Source: Gamsiella multidivaricata (lineage: Eukaryota > Mortierellomycota > Mortierellomycetes > Mortierellales > Mortierellaceae). From it: DNA of 64,000 nucleotides. The position numbers were made by a program, and so were the translations under genes. Shown one piece after another: positions 25,835-37,715 of this stretch. Each line of letters starts with the position of its first letter. The stretch's first letter is position 1. Location of the stretch: assembly GCF_025024155.1 (NCBI RefSeq), contig NW_026251722.1:434001-498000 (forward strand). Reading direction: 5' to 3'. Under the pieces are notes generated by a model that saw only the letters and a program-made list of their open reading frames with translations, was not told the DNA's origin and did not search any database.

Positions 25835-26216
25835 GGTAAACGTTTCGTTGTTTTTTGTCAGGGTAGTAGTAGTAGTGGTGGTGGTGGTTGAATGAGTGAG
25901 GTGAATGAAGGGAACAAAGAAAAGGGGATCACACTCCTGAAGTTGCGTTTCCCAACTCAAAAAGAGGGGGCAACGAGAGGCGGGTCACAGAGCGTTGCCC
26001 AAGCATGCGCTGTGCCATTGCCTGCAGCGGGTTATTATTAGCCTTTCAAAGCGCTCTCTTTTTTCCGGCCTCTTTACATCTCCCGTAAAGTGTAGAGCAG
26101 ATCAACGATAGACGCGTCGAAACTGGTAACCTTGATTCCCATAAAACGCGGTTCTCCAGATCGAAGAGGGGGATTTTTTTTTATCTTTTTCTTCTATTTT
26201 TTTTATTGGCAATCAA
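25835..26216. other. spacer between two minus-strand genes
   Basis: 382 bases with the promoter side of the coiled-coil gene at its left and the 3' end of the EngB-type GTPase at its right. It holds a GTAGTAGTAGTGGTGGTGG repeat near 25863-25888 and T-rich tracts near 26170-26205. No gene is seen. Confidence 0.6.
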
Positions 26217-27681
26217 CTATAGCGATAGTTGCCCTGCCTTGATGATCGCAGCTCGCAACTCATCTAGTCCATCTTTGGTCCGACTACTGACGCCGAGCAC
26301 CATAGGGAAACAACAGATCGCATCTCTGACCAATTGTGCCTCGATCTCTGCCTTGGCAGCATTGTACTTTGTCACTGAGAGTCGATCCTTTTTGGTCAAC
26401 ACCACTTGATATGAGAGGCCCGATCCGTCCAAGAGTTGCATGATCTGGGTATCACTCTCCTTGAGTCCATGGGATGGGTCCACAAGAATATATATCCTCC
26501 TCAAGCTAGCCAAGCATGCAGGGTAAACACATCGGATTTGTTAGCGAACAGTTCCCAGAGAGTTGCTTGTTTGTCGTTTAGAACGAAGACAGAGGTCGGT
26601 CTAGTGATGTCTACTTACTTTCTCCTGTTCTGCAGGTAGTTGAGAATCATGCCTCCCCATTCATCCCGACTTTTCCAGCCGTATCCTGGCATGTCGACCA
26701 AGGACAGCTTCTCGCCCACCTTGAAAAAGTTCATCATCCGCGTGTGGCCCTAGCCGATCGACCGAAAAAACATAGCCATGTTAGATCAGGGCAACACCGG
26801 CATTTCCGTAGAATAAAGAGAAGTGTTCAGTGGCGAGGAATAGATCCTAGAAAGCAGCACGTACAGGTTTACTTGAGGTTTTGACAAGTCCGTTTCGATT
26901 GACAAGGCCATTGATCAAACTAGACTTTCCAATGTTGCTCCTGCCGATGAACGCGACCTACAGAGGCACATATCACAGTTAGTATATGAGCACTTTAGCA
27001 TCAAATAATGGAGGTTCATGCAGCCCAACGACATGGTGCGGTGCAAATTACCTCCGGTATAACGGTGTTTTCGGGTATCATATCTATATTGGTTGCACTC
27101 TTGACAAACTCCGCAGGCAAGAGAAAGAACTTGTGTGCCTTCGCCAACTCGCTCGTCGTCGCGCCTGGGACGAATGGAAACGCTTCGAGCTTCCTTGGAA
27201 ACTTTTCTGGTTTTGTCTCCTTTGAACTGTCAGTCTTCGAAGCTTGATCTCCTGTTGTATTGAGTGACGATGCGGCGGGTTTGTTATTGAGGTACCTAGT
27301 TTTGGGTCGTGTTACTGGTTCCTCTGTGGGAAAACCTCGTTGTATCCGCTTGTTGGTGGAAGCAACGGGTGCATCTAAAGCTCGTTGTGTTGTTGGCATA
27401 CTTGCCGTCGGGACGGCGCGTTTTAATAATTCTGAACCAGCATCTGTTGTTGTACTAGCTACTACCGGCGATGTCCTCAGCGACGTCTCCTGAGGTACAG
27501 GTCGATCGGCTGACGGGATAGGTCTCCGTCGAAGTACGGCTTTTGTCCTGATCTCCCGTACAGATATCTGGTTCCAGAGTACGCAAGTATTATTAAACGA
27601 GCACCGAGCCGCTGCTGCTTTTGTTGCTGGTAGTGACCATGGTTGAGCCAGTCTCTTTGCTATTCTTGCGGCAGTGGCCAT
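26217..27681 (-). CDS. EngB/YihA-type GTP-binding protein, probably mitochondrial
   Basis: Four exons (27681-27052, 26957-26865, 26749-26619, 26505-26217) give 380 aa. The C-terminal ~200 residues are an EngB/YihA/YsxC TRAFAC GTPase: G1 [17 protein letters not shown], the G2 threonine of [10 protein letters not shown]3 [10 protein letters not shown]4 [10 protein letters not shown], and [11 protein letters not shown] as G5. Bacterial homologues assist large-ribosomal-subunit assembly, and fungal ones are thought to act in mitochondria. I chose the Met at 27681 because it begins [15 protein letters not shown], a basic amphipathic presequence, and it lies 206 bp from the divergent TOM7 start. 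The same frame is open to a Met at 27855, which would overlap the TOM7 promoter. The ~130 residues between presequence and GTPase are low-complexity Ser/Thr/Lys. Confidence 0.88.
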
Positions 27682-27887
27682 TCCTATAAGGGTTGTGTTG
27701 CTCAAAGTTGCGGGGCCGGCATCAGCTTTCTCTCGAGTTAAAAAGGGTTCCCCAGTCCTTTGACCCAAAAGCCACTCGATTTTGTCAACACGGAAAGCGT
27801 TCACCCCGCCCATTACCGTTTTCGAACACTCTCGACTCCACCTTTTGCATCCCATCCCTTTCTCGACTGCATATACATTTATTCACC
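27682..27887. promoter_or_regulatory. bidirectional promoter between the EngB-type GTPase and TOM7
   Basis: 206 bp separates the two divergent start codons. No clear TATA box is seen. The stretch is moderately GC-rich with pyrimidine tracts toward TOM7 (TTTCGAACACTCTCGACTCC). Both products act in mitochondria, so co-regulation is plausible but inferred. Confidence 0.5.
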
Positions 27888-28389
27888 ATGAACCACGAGA
27901 CAAAGGAAGCTATTCTCAAGGCCACCGAGGTTGTCAAGACCGTCGTCCACTTTGGCTTCATCCCATTCGTGATCTACCTCGGTACGAGTAACGCAATTGT
28001 TTGATTCCCGCTACTAATATACCTTTCCTGCGGTTACCACTCTCACAAGTCTGTCTATCTGTCTGTCTGCTAACTCGACCCATTTTTGTTTTACTTGCTT
28101 ATCTATAGGATTTACCCGGTAATACTCAGCAACACCGTGTTCGCATTGATGCACAGAAGAAAAGAGCTGGAGCGACAAAGCCTACCAATGGCCTCTCTGT
28201 TCCTTTGCTTGGGGATAATGAAACACTGCGTGCTCGATAGGATACAGGGACATTATCGCCAGAATCTGATTTTCGACCTTTTTTTTCCTTCCGGAAACTA
28301 ACATTGAACTCTTTCTTGCATGGTCTCTCACTTTGAACAGAAGCGACCCCAAGCCCTCGTTGATCCGCCTCATCCTTCCCTTGGCTTAA
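27888..28389 (+). CDS. TOM7: mitochondrial import receptor subunit Tom7
   Basis: Three exons (27888-27981, 28109-28118, 28341-28389) encode 50 aa. The middle exon is only 10 nt. The joined sequence reads MNHETKEAILKATEV, a hydrophobic helix HFGFIPFVIYLG, then FTRSDPKPSLIRLILPLA and stop, matching the Tom7 family in length, the (H)xGxIPxVxYLG membrane segment and the RSxPxPSLxRLLxPLA tail. Tom7 is a small outer-membrane subunit that modulates TOM complex assembly. All junctions are GT-AG (G|GTACGA, ATAG|GA, CG|GTAATA, ACAG|AA). Skipping the 10-nt exon would break the frame and lose the conserved tail, so the microexon is required. Confidence 0.93.
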
Positions 28390-29150
28390 ATATGTACAGG
28401 AGCTCAGGATGCGACGACAGCGGGTAGCAGCAAAAGGACGAAGACGAGAAGGAGGAGGAGAAGGAGGGCATCCAACATCTTATTGCAGATCATGATGGAG
28501 CCATAACAGAACTTTACTGGACACCCACCGAGCAACTATCTATGCTCAAAATAAATAAAAAACGACATTCGCACAGAAGTAGACCACTATGATATCATTT
28601 TCTGTCACTAATCGAATGGATTTCTATAATCACATTGACTTCAGAGCGTGATAGTTGGCAGCTTCCTGTGCCGTTCACACATCGACAATCTAACTATCAG
28701 GATATACTGGCCATTCTGATTACTACTTTTTTTTTTTTTTTTGCCAGGGATTGGCCTTGAACTGAGGATATTCGGTTTTCTGACCCCTTAAAACTAATTA
28801 TTGATATTCAAACTCAAGACGGCACTCTTCGAAAGTGTGACATGAATTGTTCGCTTCTCAGCTTGCCCATTGTCTGCCTGTTTGCCTGTTTGCCTACCAC
28901 TTGCACGCATTCTTTCCTTCAGCAAACATAAGATCTATCTACAAGTGCGTGAATGCCGCGGATAGGTTACAGGTCGGTAAGTTTAGGGGGGAGGGGAGGA
29001 ACTATCTTTTAGGATACAAAAATAAAAAAATCTGATCGAGATAAGATCCGTCAGATCGAATATCATGGCCCATGGGCTCGGACCCAAGGTAAGGGTAGCC
29101 AATCGAAAACCTGGGGTAGACGCACGGACCAGAAACGGTCTCGTTCCACC

Positions 29151-29181
<31 letters not shown>

Positions 29182-29375
29182 GTGTCGATCAGTTTTGTTT
29201 TTTCCTTCTTCATACATTCAAAAACACCCTTCCATCTCTCTCGCATCTCCATAGGCAGTTCTTTTCCCCTTCCAGCGCAACAGCAGCTAGCCCCGTCGAA
29301 TAACCGTCCATCGCTTTTTCTTTTCTTTCTTTTTTTTTTTGCTCTGATCCCTGAAGACAATCTTTAGGAAACAAT
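28390..29375. other. intergenic spacer with homopolymers
   Basis: 986 bases between TOM7 and the next plus-strand gene. It contains AAG-rich DNA near 28435-28470, T and A homopolymers near 28727-28742 and 29151-29176, and a pyrimidine-rich leader (29195-29340) that probably belongs to the downstream gene. No coding region or RNA gene recognised. Confidence 0.55.
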
Positions 29376-30323
29376 ATGAAGCATATTGTGCATCCAAGAG
29401 CTTGCGTAGATCCCTATTACTGCCACTCAAAGCGATTTCCTTCTCGTTCTCAAGTTCCCAAGGGGATCCATTCTACAACCGCAGCAGCCGGGTCAACCAA
29501 CAAGCAGCGGCACAGCTCAATTTTTCAATCATCCCCAACCCCAACATTGTCGTCTTCCCGCCTGGTACCCTTATGCGCGTTTATAAAACCTGAAGATTTC
29601 ACGCTAAACGAAATGTATTGCCTCGAAAACACAGAGATGCCAGCCAGAGTGATCGGCACTACGACCATGCCGGACTTCGCGACCGAGCTATTGAATGGTG
29701 ACTTTGATCAGGAAGACCTTGAAGATCACGACTTGAGCGATGGTTTCAATAAAGGCGATAGTGACGGCGACGAAGGCAGTTATGAGGACCAGGACGACTC
29801 AGGAAACAACAGCAATCACTGGGCATCATTCGCTCCTTCAAGGACCTATGCACACGGAAGAGAAACGGATCCCGCACCAAGTGAACAGTACCAGACATTC
29901 AGTGCAACTTCCAGCTACGTTAATTCTGGAAGCAGTGGTGGTGTTGACAATGACTGGATCTTTGCTACGGTACCTACGCCTGCAAAATCCGTCTCGACAG
30001 CGTTCACAGCCACACCAGTAGCTACTACCCCTTCTAGTGAAGCCGTAGAACGAGAGGCAAGACGAAGACGGTTCGAGCGGCATGCTTCGAGGGGATTGCA
30101 GGATGAAGCCTCATCTTCTTCTCCGGAGGCACTCTCGTATGCTTGGTTGTATTTTTCATTCAGGTCTTTATCGCCCTTCTGTTCTGAGGACTCTTAGTAT
30201 TAATGACATCTAACGAATGCTTTAAAAAAAAAAAAATGTAGGGCGCTGAAGCGCAAGAGGAGGAGAAAGGGCAAGGACCTTCAGAGGTATGTGTTGCTCA
30301 AGAATGCACAGCTGTTGGACTGA
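29376..30323 (+). CDS. predicted disordered acidic protein, function unknown
   Basis: Two exons (29376-30136, 30242-30323) give 280 aa, in phase across a GT-AG intron ending in a poly-A then TGTAG acceptor. I do not recognise the family. Residues 1-75 are Ser/Thr/Pro-rich, about 100-150 are strongly acidic (FATELLNGDFDQEDLEDHDL then GDSDGDEGSYEDQDDSG), about 215-245 are basic (EREARRRRFERHASRG), and the spliced C-terminus adds a basic cluster ALKRKRRRKGKDLQR that looks like a nuclear localisation signal. The first ATG after the T-rich leader is used; an internal start near 29613 is possible. It converges on the Kelch/BTB gene. Confidence 0.55.
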
Positions 30324-30585
30324 GTCGGATAGTAAACGACAGAACAAAGGGCGTCTTGCGGGTCAGGAGTGGTGGAAGACAATCGTTGCTGCCAGCATCA
30401 CTCAACCAACCATTTACTCACAAAAGCGCATCGCGTTTAGCAGCGAGTAGCACTTTTAATAAACCCACCATCTTGCCTTTGCTCTTTTCTTTTTCTTGAA
30501 GACTGTCGTGCCGCATTATGTGGCGTATCATTATAGTTTTATTACACTCACCACGACAGTAAAGGGGAAAAAAAAAATGCTAAGC

Positions 30586-33500
30586 TTAGGCCATAGGGCC
30601 CATCGATTCCACAGATTCCTCCCGATGTCTAAAAAATCTGCCAATCGTGCTCAGTCCAGGAGTCGAACTGCCCGAGGCCACGGTCGAAGAAACCATTGGC
30701 CCCGACCGGATGGACGATGCAGAATTTCCCGTGGATAATACAGCACCTCCAATGCTTGTAAGGGTCCAAGGACTGGATCCACCGCCACCAGCGCTCATAT
30801 TGCTGGGAGGACCATGAAACTGCTGGAGGAAGTTCTGGCTCGTCTGCATGGATGCCTTACGCTTCCGATCCTCCTCAATCTCCTCCAGTCGGGTCATTGC
30901 AAAGTCGAGGCGACGCTTCGCCTCCGCAGCTTCACCCTGCCTCCTCAATTGTGCCATTCGCTCGCTCTGCAACATGGTCCTCAGTGCCCGGGTCTGCAGC
31001 CCGAATTCATGAGTCAAGATAGCGACCACGCATGTCCCAGGTGCGTTGTTCGTGTTCATTTGCTGGTGTATGGCTCTGCGCACAAGCTGCTGCAGTCGCG
31101 TGAGGTCGTAGAAATGGGCGACGAGTAGTAGACCCTGAAGTATCTTCGGCTTGAGCTGATGAGGCGTCACGAGGTCGTTGGTGTAGATGTATTGGAGGAA
31201 TCCGACCAGGACAGGCGTCGACTCCCGAACAAGAATCTCTGCTGGCCGGTCACTGAGATACCACTGCTTCAATGCCAACTTCTGTTCCAAATCCACCTCG
31301 CTGGTGTCAAACGAGTCCATCCTGGCGCTCCATTTCTTCGCCTCCAAGTCCTTGATGTTGTTGCGCTCCTCTATCAACGCCTGGAAATATCCCCACCGCT
31401 GACCGACTATACCCGAGTTCACCCGTACGCGACCACCATCGACTGAACTCACAAGGACCGCATCCGCGCCAATTCCATCCCTCAGCATCTCCAATCCGAG
31501 CTTCAGTCCGCTCGGTCCTACCGAAGGCTCATCCACCCCCGGACAAATCTCCAGGCCCTCCAGGTCGACCTTGACCATGTGTGTAAAAAACGCCACGGCT
31601 TCGGGGCAATCCATCTCTGCCTCGGAAGTCGCCAGATCTCCCCCTGTCGACTCCTCGGGGTATTCCTGGCTATGATCCTCAGTCCTTTGTCCAAGGATGT
31701 AGAGAAAATTCGCGTCCCGATCCAAGACAGACTGAACCCATTTCCCATCACGCAAGTTCTTTGACAGTTCGAGCTGAGTCCATTGGTGACTGTGGAAGTG
31801 GTGCATCCAAACTGAATATGGCTGCCGTTTGCCTAATGGTGGGGTAGGCGCAGTAATCCCCGAAGGCGGTTGTCCCGTATGGGATGAGGAAGAAGCAATG
31901 GCGTTTTCGTCGTCGTCGACCGAGATACCCGACAGAATGAAGCAGTGGCCCACGACCTGGGTCACAGGGAAGATCATCTTCGGAGGAATCATACCCTCAG
32001 CTCCACCAAGAGCTCCCGCCCCAAGGTCCAATGCCGTCCACTCTGGTCGGAAGTCATAAGTGATTTTATCAGGATTAGGTCGGTAAGATCCTTTTGCAGT
32101 CTGGACCTTGATGAAATCTCGCTTCATTTTGTTGTCGGGTGCGGCATAGTTGGAATACATGTACAAGGGCTGGGATACGGGGGTAGGAATTGGTCGAGAC
32201 CGCAGCTGCTCAATTGTTCGTTCGTCTCGTTCGTCTCGTTCGTCTCGTTCGTCTCGTTCGTCTCGTTCGTCTTGTCCGTCCGAAGTAGAGAACCTTGATA
32301 AAGGAGCTGAATCCAGGAAGCTGTCCAGCGATCGTCGATTATCGCTACTATCGTCACCATCAAAAACACGGTGTATCCCCCGCCTTCCCTGGCTGTCATC
32401 GACGGTCCCCGTGCTCCTGCGACTCGAAGTCGAAGCGGTGCTATTGCTGTTGCTCCTTCTGATTCGAGGCTGCGTCTCGCGACTGACCGGTCCACCCCTC
32501 AACCCATCCTTTTGTTCGCGAGCGATCGTTGTCGCCAGATTGTCGAGATCGAACATACTGCTGCTGGATTTCGCGAAAAACTTCTTCGGCACCGCATGTG
32601 TGACAGGCGGTAGAGGACTTGGTGGTGCTTGCCCATAGTGGTGCTTTGCCGAGGAAACGCTCGACTTTGAACGCGTCCTCGACTTTTCAGATCCTGAGCT
32701 GATAGTACTCATATTTGAGGACGTCAGTGTCAGTGCCGTATATGAGCTTGCTGTGCTTCCTGCAATGGATGGCTGTCGCACCCTGAGTCCATCATCGCGG
32801 TGACCTGTAGAATTCGCTGTGACTCTGAGATGCTCGTTATCCGTGCCTGAACTAGCATGGCTATCCACGTTCGAAGTGCTGGCGCCATCTTGACCCTTTT
32901 CTGGTCTGATCCGAATATTGCCATCCTGCTCCATTGAAGACGGGGGTCCAGAGTTGCTCTTGAACCGCTGGGGGTGCTCTGTTGAGACGACCAATGGTTC
33001 GAATGGATGTCCCTCACCTCGATGCCAGGAGTTTTTGCGTGGGTTCAGCAGAGGTGTGATCAAGGCTGCCGGGGATGGTAGAGGGGATGGTATCGGTGTT
33101 GTAGTGTCGGTGGAAAGAGAGAGCGATGAGGCGGAGGATGACGGAGATGATTGATGGAGCTGTTTTTCTGCTGCAAGACATTCCAGATACCGCCGTCTAC
33201 GGCGAGCCATTGGTCTCTCCTCCACACTGGTCAACGTCGAACGACTTTGGCAGGAATGTCCGTTGAGTTTATTGCCATGAATCCAGACGTGGGTCTTCAA
33301 GTCGAGGACACTGATCTGCTGGATGTACTCGTTGTCATTCCCTCGTCCGCCAAGGACGACCATGTGGTCGCCTGTGAGGGAGACAAGGTGAGCGAAGCGG
33401 GGCTCTGGGATGTGACGCTGGTATGGGTTGTGTCTAGGCCGAGTTGTTGTTGCTGTTGTTGACGATGATGATGGTTGGATATGCTCACTTTCCGCATGGC

Positions 33501-35103
33501 GTTTGCTCTCGAGTGGGCTGGATGGACCGGTTGGCTAGAAGGGCATAGAGGGGCATAGAGGGAGACCTTTGGAGTTAGTCCGGGTAATCTCGGTAGCCCA
33601 CTGCGTCGCTCTGCTGCCAACAAAAGAAGCGACAAAAAAGCTCGGCCGAGAACGAGCTTGCTGGTGTCACGCGTGCCGTTGTTAGCACTTTCTTATTTAT
33701 TTTTTGGTGCTTGTGTCACAGCCGGACATTCTGCCTCTCATCACCGTGCATACAGCTCAATTCAATTCAACTCACCTGCACAGAGTCATCTGCACTGTCT
33801 GTCGTCGTATCATCGCCCGCGGTGCTGGCGACTGTTGCGGCCGTGGTCGGCGGTGTGGTTGGCGGTGCGGTGGAAGATAAGGAGACCGAGGGTGCGGGTG
33901 TGTCCGTTGGTGAGGTTTCATCCGCTGCCATGGGGCAGCCTAGATTCAGACTAGAGGGAATCCACCGCAGCGTCTCCAGGTCCAAAATGTGGGTGTCATT
34001 CAAGCAGATCTCCGCTCCATCCGGGCCACTACTGCTGCTGTCGTCATCATTCTTGAGAGCGCGACCACCAAAAATGATCATATGAGCCGTATCCTCATCG
34101 CCCCATCCTGTTAAAAGCCCCTCGGCACTAACGAGTGGTGGTGCTGTCACTAGGATCGCTGAGTGGTAGTATCGTGGCCGGGGCATGGATGGTGCTGCAT
34201 CTTCATGGCATTCTGTGCCGCAATCTAACCCCAGAACAAAAAAAAAAAAAAGGAGAATCTTGATGAGACCAGCCAGTCCTTGTGCAGTTCCATTCCTCAT
34301 GTCCGTTATCTGCCTCATAGGCGCTTACCAGTAGCATCGGCTTCTAGGGACACTGCGTGTGATGGTTGGGCATGAGACGAGGATGGATGCTGTTGATGTC
34401 CTACGCCAGATATCCCTGCATATGCCGAGTACTGGACCCCATTTTTGCCTTGCTGCTGAAGATTTATTTGCTCCTGTTCCTTCACAAGGGTCCAGACAAG
34501 CGTTTCCAGGTCGAGAACAAACAAGTCGTTGGAAGGATCCTTCCCTGGCTGTCGACCGCCAAATAGATATAGGCGATTGCTGTGGATGACAGATGTCGAT
34601 CCGATGAGGGGCGGAGGTACCTGGCCTGTGGTTTGAACAAGGCTCGATGTTCGATCCGACAATGTGAACGTCTCCTTCTCAACTCCAGCGCTATGGTTGG
34701 TGCTGATAGGGCCATGACTGACTCCTGGTGTCGTGGGCATTGAAGAACTCCGAGCCGCCATTGGGCTGAGTGGGTTGACGTGGGTATCATAGGGATTGGT
34801 GTGATACACGTTCGAGGGAAGAGCCAGCGTAGGGAAGTTGATGTGTCCGTAGCTCTGGTTCCGCCGATGGTTTGTCGGGGCACTGAGTGGTGGTTGTACC
34901 GACATGGTAGACGAGCGAGAGATGGTGTGCGGCAGGAAGTCGAAGGGCTCGGGAAGGTTGTCGAGGGCTGGAGGGCGGATGGGTCTGGACAGGGTTATGT
35001 CTGCGGTGGATATGTATGGGGTGTTCCTGGCTGTAAATCCTTGTTGATCCCTGTCAGCGGCAAGACTGAAGGGATACTCGTCCAGTGCGTTGGGGGCTGC
35101 CAT
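30586..35103 (-). CDS. large Kelch-repeat and BTB-domain protein
   Basis: Three exons on the minus strand (35103-34329, 34224-33776, 33534-30586) encode 1390 aa in one phase. Kelch motifs are visible at about residues 170-215 (NRLYLFGGRQPGKD, then LFVLDLETLVWTLV), 290-340 (HMIIFGGRALKND, then THILDLETLRW) and 450-490 (HMVVLGGRGNDNEY, then ISVLDLKTHVW). A long Ser-rich disordered middle follows. Around 1095-1250 is a BTB-like fold with FLQYIYTNDLVTP and a following helical GLLLVAHFYDLTRLQQLVRRA segment, then a coiled coil (RRLDFAMTRLEEIEEDRKRKA). Such proteins act as scaffolds or CUL3 adaptors, and the exact role is unknown. A DER repeat is encoded at 32217-32272. The Met at 35103 is preferred over a Met at 35238, which adds only a His/Thr-rich leader-like sequence. 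Confidence 0.85.
32217..32272. repeat. 9-bp coding minisatellite (Asp-Glu-Arg repeat)
   Basis: About six tandem copies of a 9-bp unit (TTCGTCTCG on the plus strand), in frame in the Kelch/BTB gene, where they encode repeated Asp-Glu-Arg triplets. The unit length is a multiple of three, so copy-number change would keep the frame. Confidence 0.9.
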
Positions 35104-37715
35104 TGAAGAGCTGTGTGGTGATAAATAGGGATCCGATGGAGGAGAGAAAGGGTATGTGTGGGTGTATGTATGTATAGTGGTTCGTATATGAGTGTGCTTA
35201 TTTTTCCCAGGGGGGAATGGGTCTCCAGTGTGGGGCAATAGGTGTGAAATATTAAGGATAAAGGGATAAAGATAAAATGTGGGTATGCCTTATGGAAGGA
35301 GGGTTATGGATCCCGCGGCAGTTGTACCCATGGAGAGGGAATGAGGAGGAGGGAATGAGGAGGAGGAGTGGATGCAGGCGTGAGGGAGTGAGATGCAGTT
35401 TTAGGAATCAGCTCAAAAAAACCTGCGGGGGAGAAGGGGCGCCAAAAAAAAAAAAAAAAAAAATAAGCTTCAACGTGGTTCCTGGTGCGTCTATCTATAT
35501 TTCCACTTTGGATACGATGTCTGAGTGCCGCTGCCCGTGAAACCCAGCCAACCCTTTCACTATCGCTCATTCGCCTTCTATTTTCTTTTTGTCCAACCCG
35601 ATGCGCCTGCCTTATGCATGGCCACGGTCCATCAACCACCCGACCGATGAAGACGTGTTCGCGTTGGTCGTCCTGCGGCCCTCTTGCTTGCTTCAGCACC
35701 AATCTCAGGCCCCCTTCGCTTCTCATGCATCCTATCGCCTGCGCTGTTTGCTCAAAATCCAGGGTGCTCCATCTAATCACACTTTTTGTGTCAATTCTAA
35801 AAGTACTATCTGAGCTGCCACAGTAGATGGAATGAAATATCTTGTGCCGTGGCATGGCAAAGCCCTCCTTCTTTCAGGAGGATGGAGCTTTTTTTTTATC
35901 ACATTTAGACGGCGGTCTATTTTTCATCTTCGTTCTCCGCTTCCTACACGCATCTGGCGACGGTTCAGTCGTCCATGGCACTGGGAGGGAGGGGGGGTTT
36001 TTTTTCTTTTTTTTTCTTTGGATGGGGGACAACTAGGGGATGAATAAAGACTGCATTGCACTTCGACATGTTTATTGTCACTTTGGATGCGTTGACATCA
36101 AAACGGCTTCCGCTATGAATAATACATGGCCAAAGTATGTAGTGTTCTTGGACCAATGCGTACAAAACAAGTGTACTTCATCATAGACCAAAATGAGTGA
36201 GGTTCATGTACTGCGCTCTCTACCCTGCGCCTTGCGCCTTTACTCCGCGGCCAACCCACATCTGCACGCCACGAGAACAGCAATCCTGGACCCTCTTCTC
36301 TTGTTTTCACAAGTACTCTACAAACGATTCATCCGAAATGACCGTTTCCTTCATGATCCCAAGGGCCTCAGACAATTGCGCTGCCAGGACATGTTCGCAC
36401 TAAATTTGTGAGATCCCTATGGTATTAGCCACAACAGCACGAGAGAGAACTTGGTATCATTCAAATGCAGAGATCATCCATTCATACCGTAATAGCATCG
36501 CTCATCAGGACTAGCCCACGTAGGATCATAAAGAGCATAAAAAAATCGCATTAGATCGCTGTTATTTAAACATGCGTTTCCAGCCTCTGGTTTAGTAAAT
36601 CGCTCATACATTGCCACCAATATCTATCTGTTTAGTAGATGAAACGCAATGCATATTCATCATTTATTGCGTGTATACCTTGGACAAAGCGATCGCAAGT
36701 GCAATGGCGGAGTGCAGGTCTACACGTCAACGAGATGCCTGATTCCAGATCTCTAACCTAAGTCGAGGATGGTAGGTAATTGTGGAAGACAATAAAAATA
36801 AAAAATCGCATTCATGCAAAGATCAATGAAGAGTTTTGCGGAAACACGACGCGTTTCGGGTTTCTATAGTACCTTGTATATTGTCCTCTCCGAATCATGC
36901 GCGACTAGCCTTTCAACTAGCAATGTTACATTGTTTGCAGAAGTCAAGATCAGCGCCATGCTTGCCTTATACTATAACACAATGGGAATTGCAAAGAACA
37001 AATAAACAAACAAAAAAAAAAAGAACTCGCCAGAGTCGGGAATATCCAGCAGACGCAAGGCACCCATGACAAATGCTGTTGCAAGATCTCCTTGGTGACC
37101 ACACAAGTGCATGAGTGCCATCAGATGATCGTTGTTCACTGTTCCATTGGCGATGAGAATAAGAGGGTTACCGATCCGTGGTTTCGACCCGTGTGTATGA
37201 TGTCAGTTACCAGGCTTACATTGCTTGTCGGCTGCGATGGACCTGAGAAGAGCATTCAGCGTGTCGACTGATGTTCCCTCCATTAGGGGCTCCATTGCTT
37301 GTGAGGATCAGAGACGCGAGGATGTCAATTGGTGGTAAAATAGGCCGAAACATTTGTGCGACCACCCCCTGTCGCCGCTGACAAAACACACAGCGGACGA
37401 GACGCGACGCGCCGCGAACGCGACACGCGACACACTGTAGACAGTTTATCTGCAATGTCCGTACGAACGGCCAAGTAAGCCAGGCCAATAAGGAAGGTCC
37501 CATCCCCTCCAGCATCCACTCGTCAATGTGATCCTTCGCGACTCCTGGCCTCCTTCTCTCCTATTTCACTCCCGTTTTCATACGCCAGCTACTGCCTTCT
37601 GACCTTGGACCTGGTGTATTGCTTTCTTGCCTCATATTTTTTCTTCTTTCTCGCCTTTTTTTTTTTTTTGTTTCTACTCCTCAGTCTTTTGCAATATCCG
37701 ACGGCCTGGTACCAA
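35104..37715. other. intergenic region between divergent genes
   Basis: 2.6 kb between the Kelch/BTB start and the start of the plus-strand membrane protein. It holds GAGGAATG-type short repeats near 35335-35365, a poly-A tract (about 35442-35463), T-rich stretches near 35996-36020, and a C/T-rich leader with a T run (37660-37670) just before 37716. No gene is supported. A GC-rich patch near 37360-37440 has an open minus-strand frame without recognisable content. Confidence 0.5.

Noticed and set aside
28733..28800. Possible tRNA near a T-run (GCCAGGG...TTGAACTG)
   Set aside because: Boxes and stems do not fit a tRNA in either orientation.
32124..32495. Minus-strand frame with repeated Asn-Glu-Thr
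   Set aside because: Alternative-frame reading of the DER minisatellite inside the Kelch/BTB gene.
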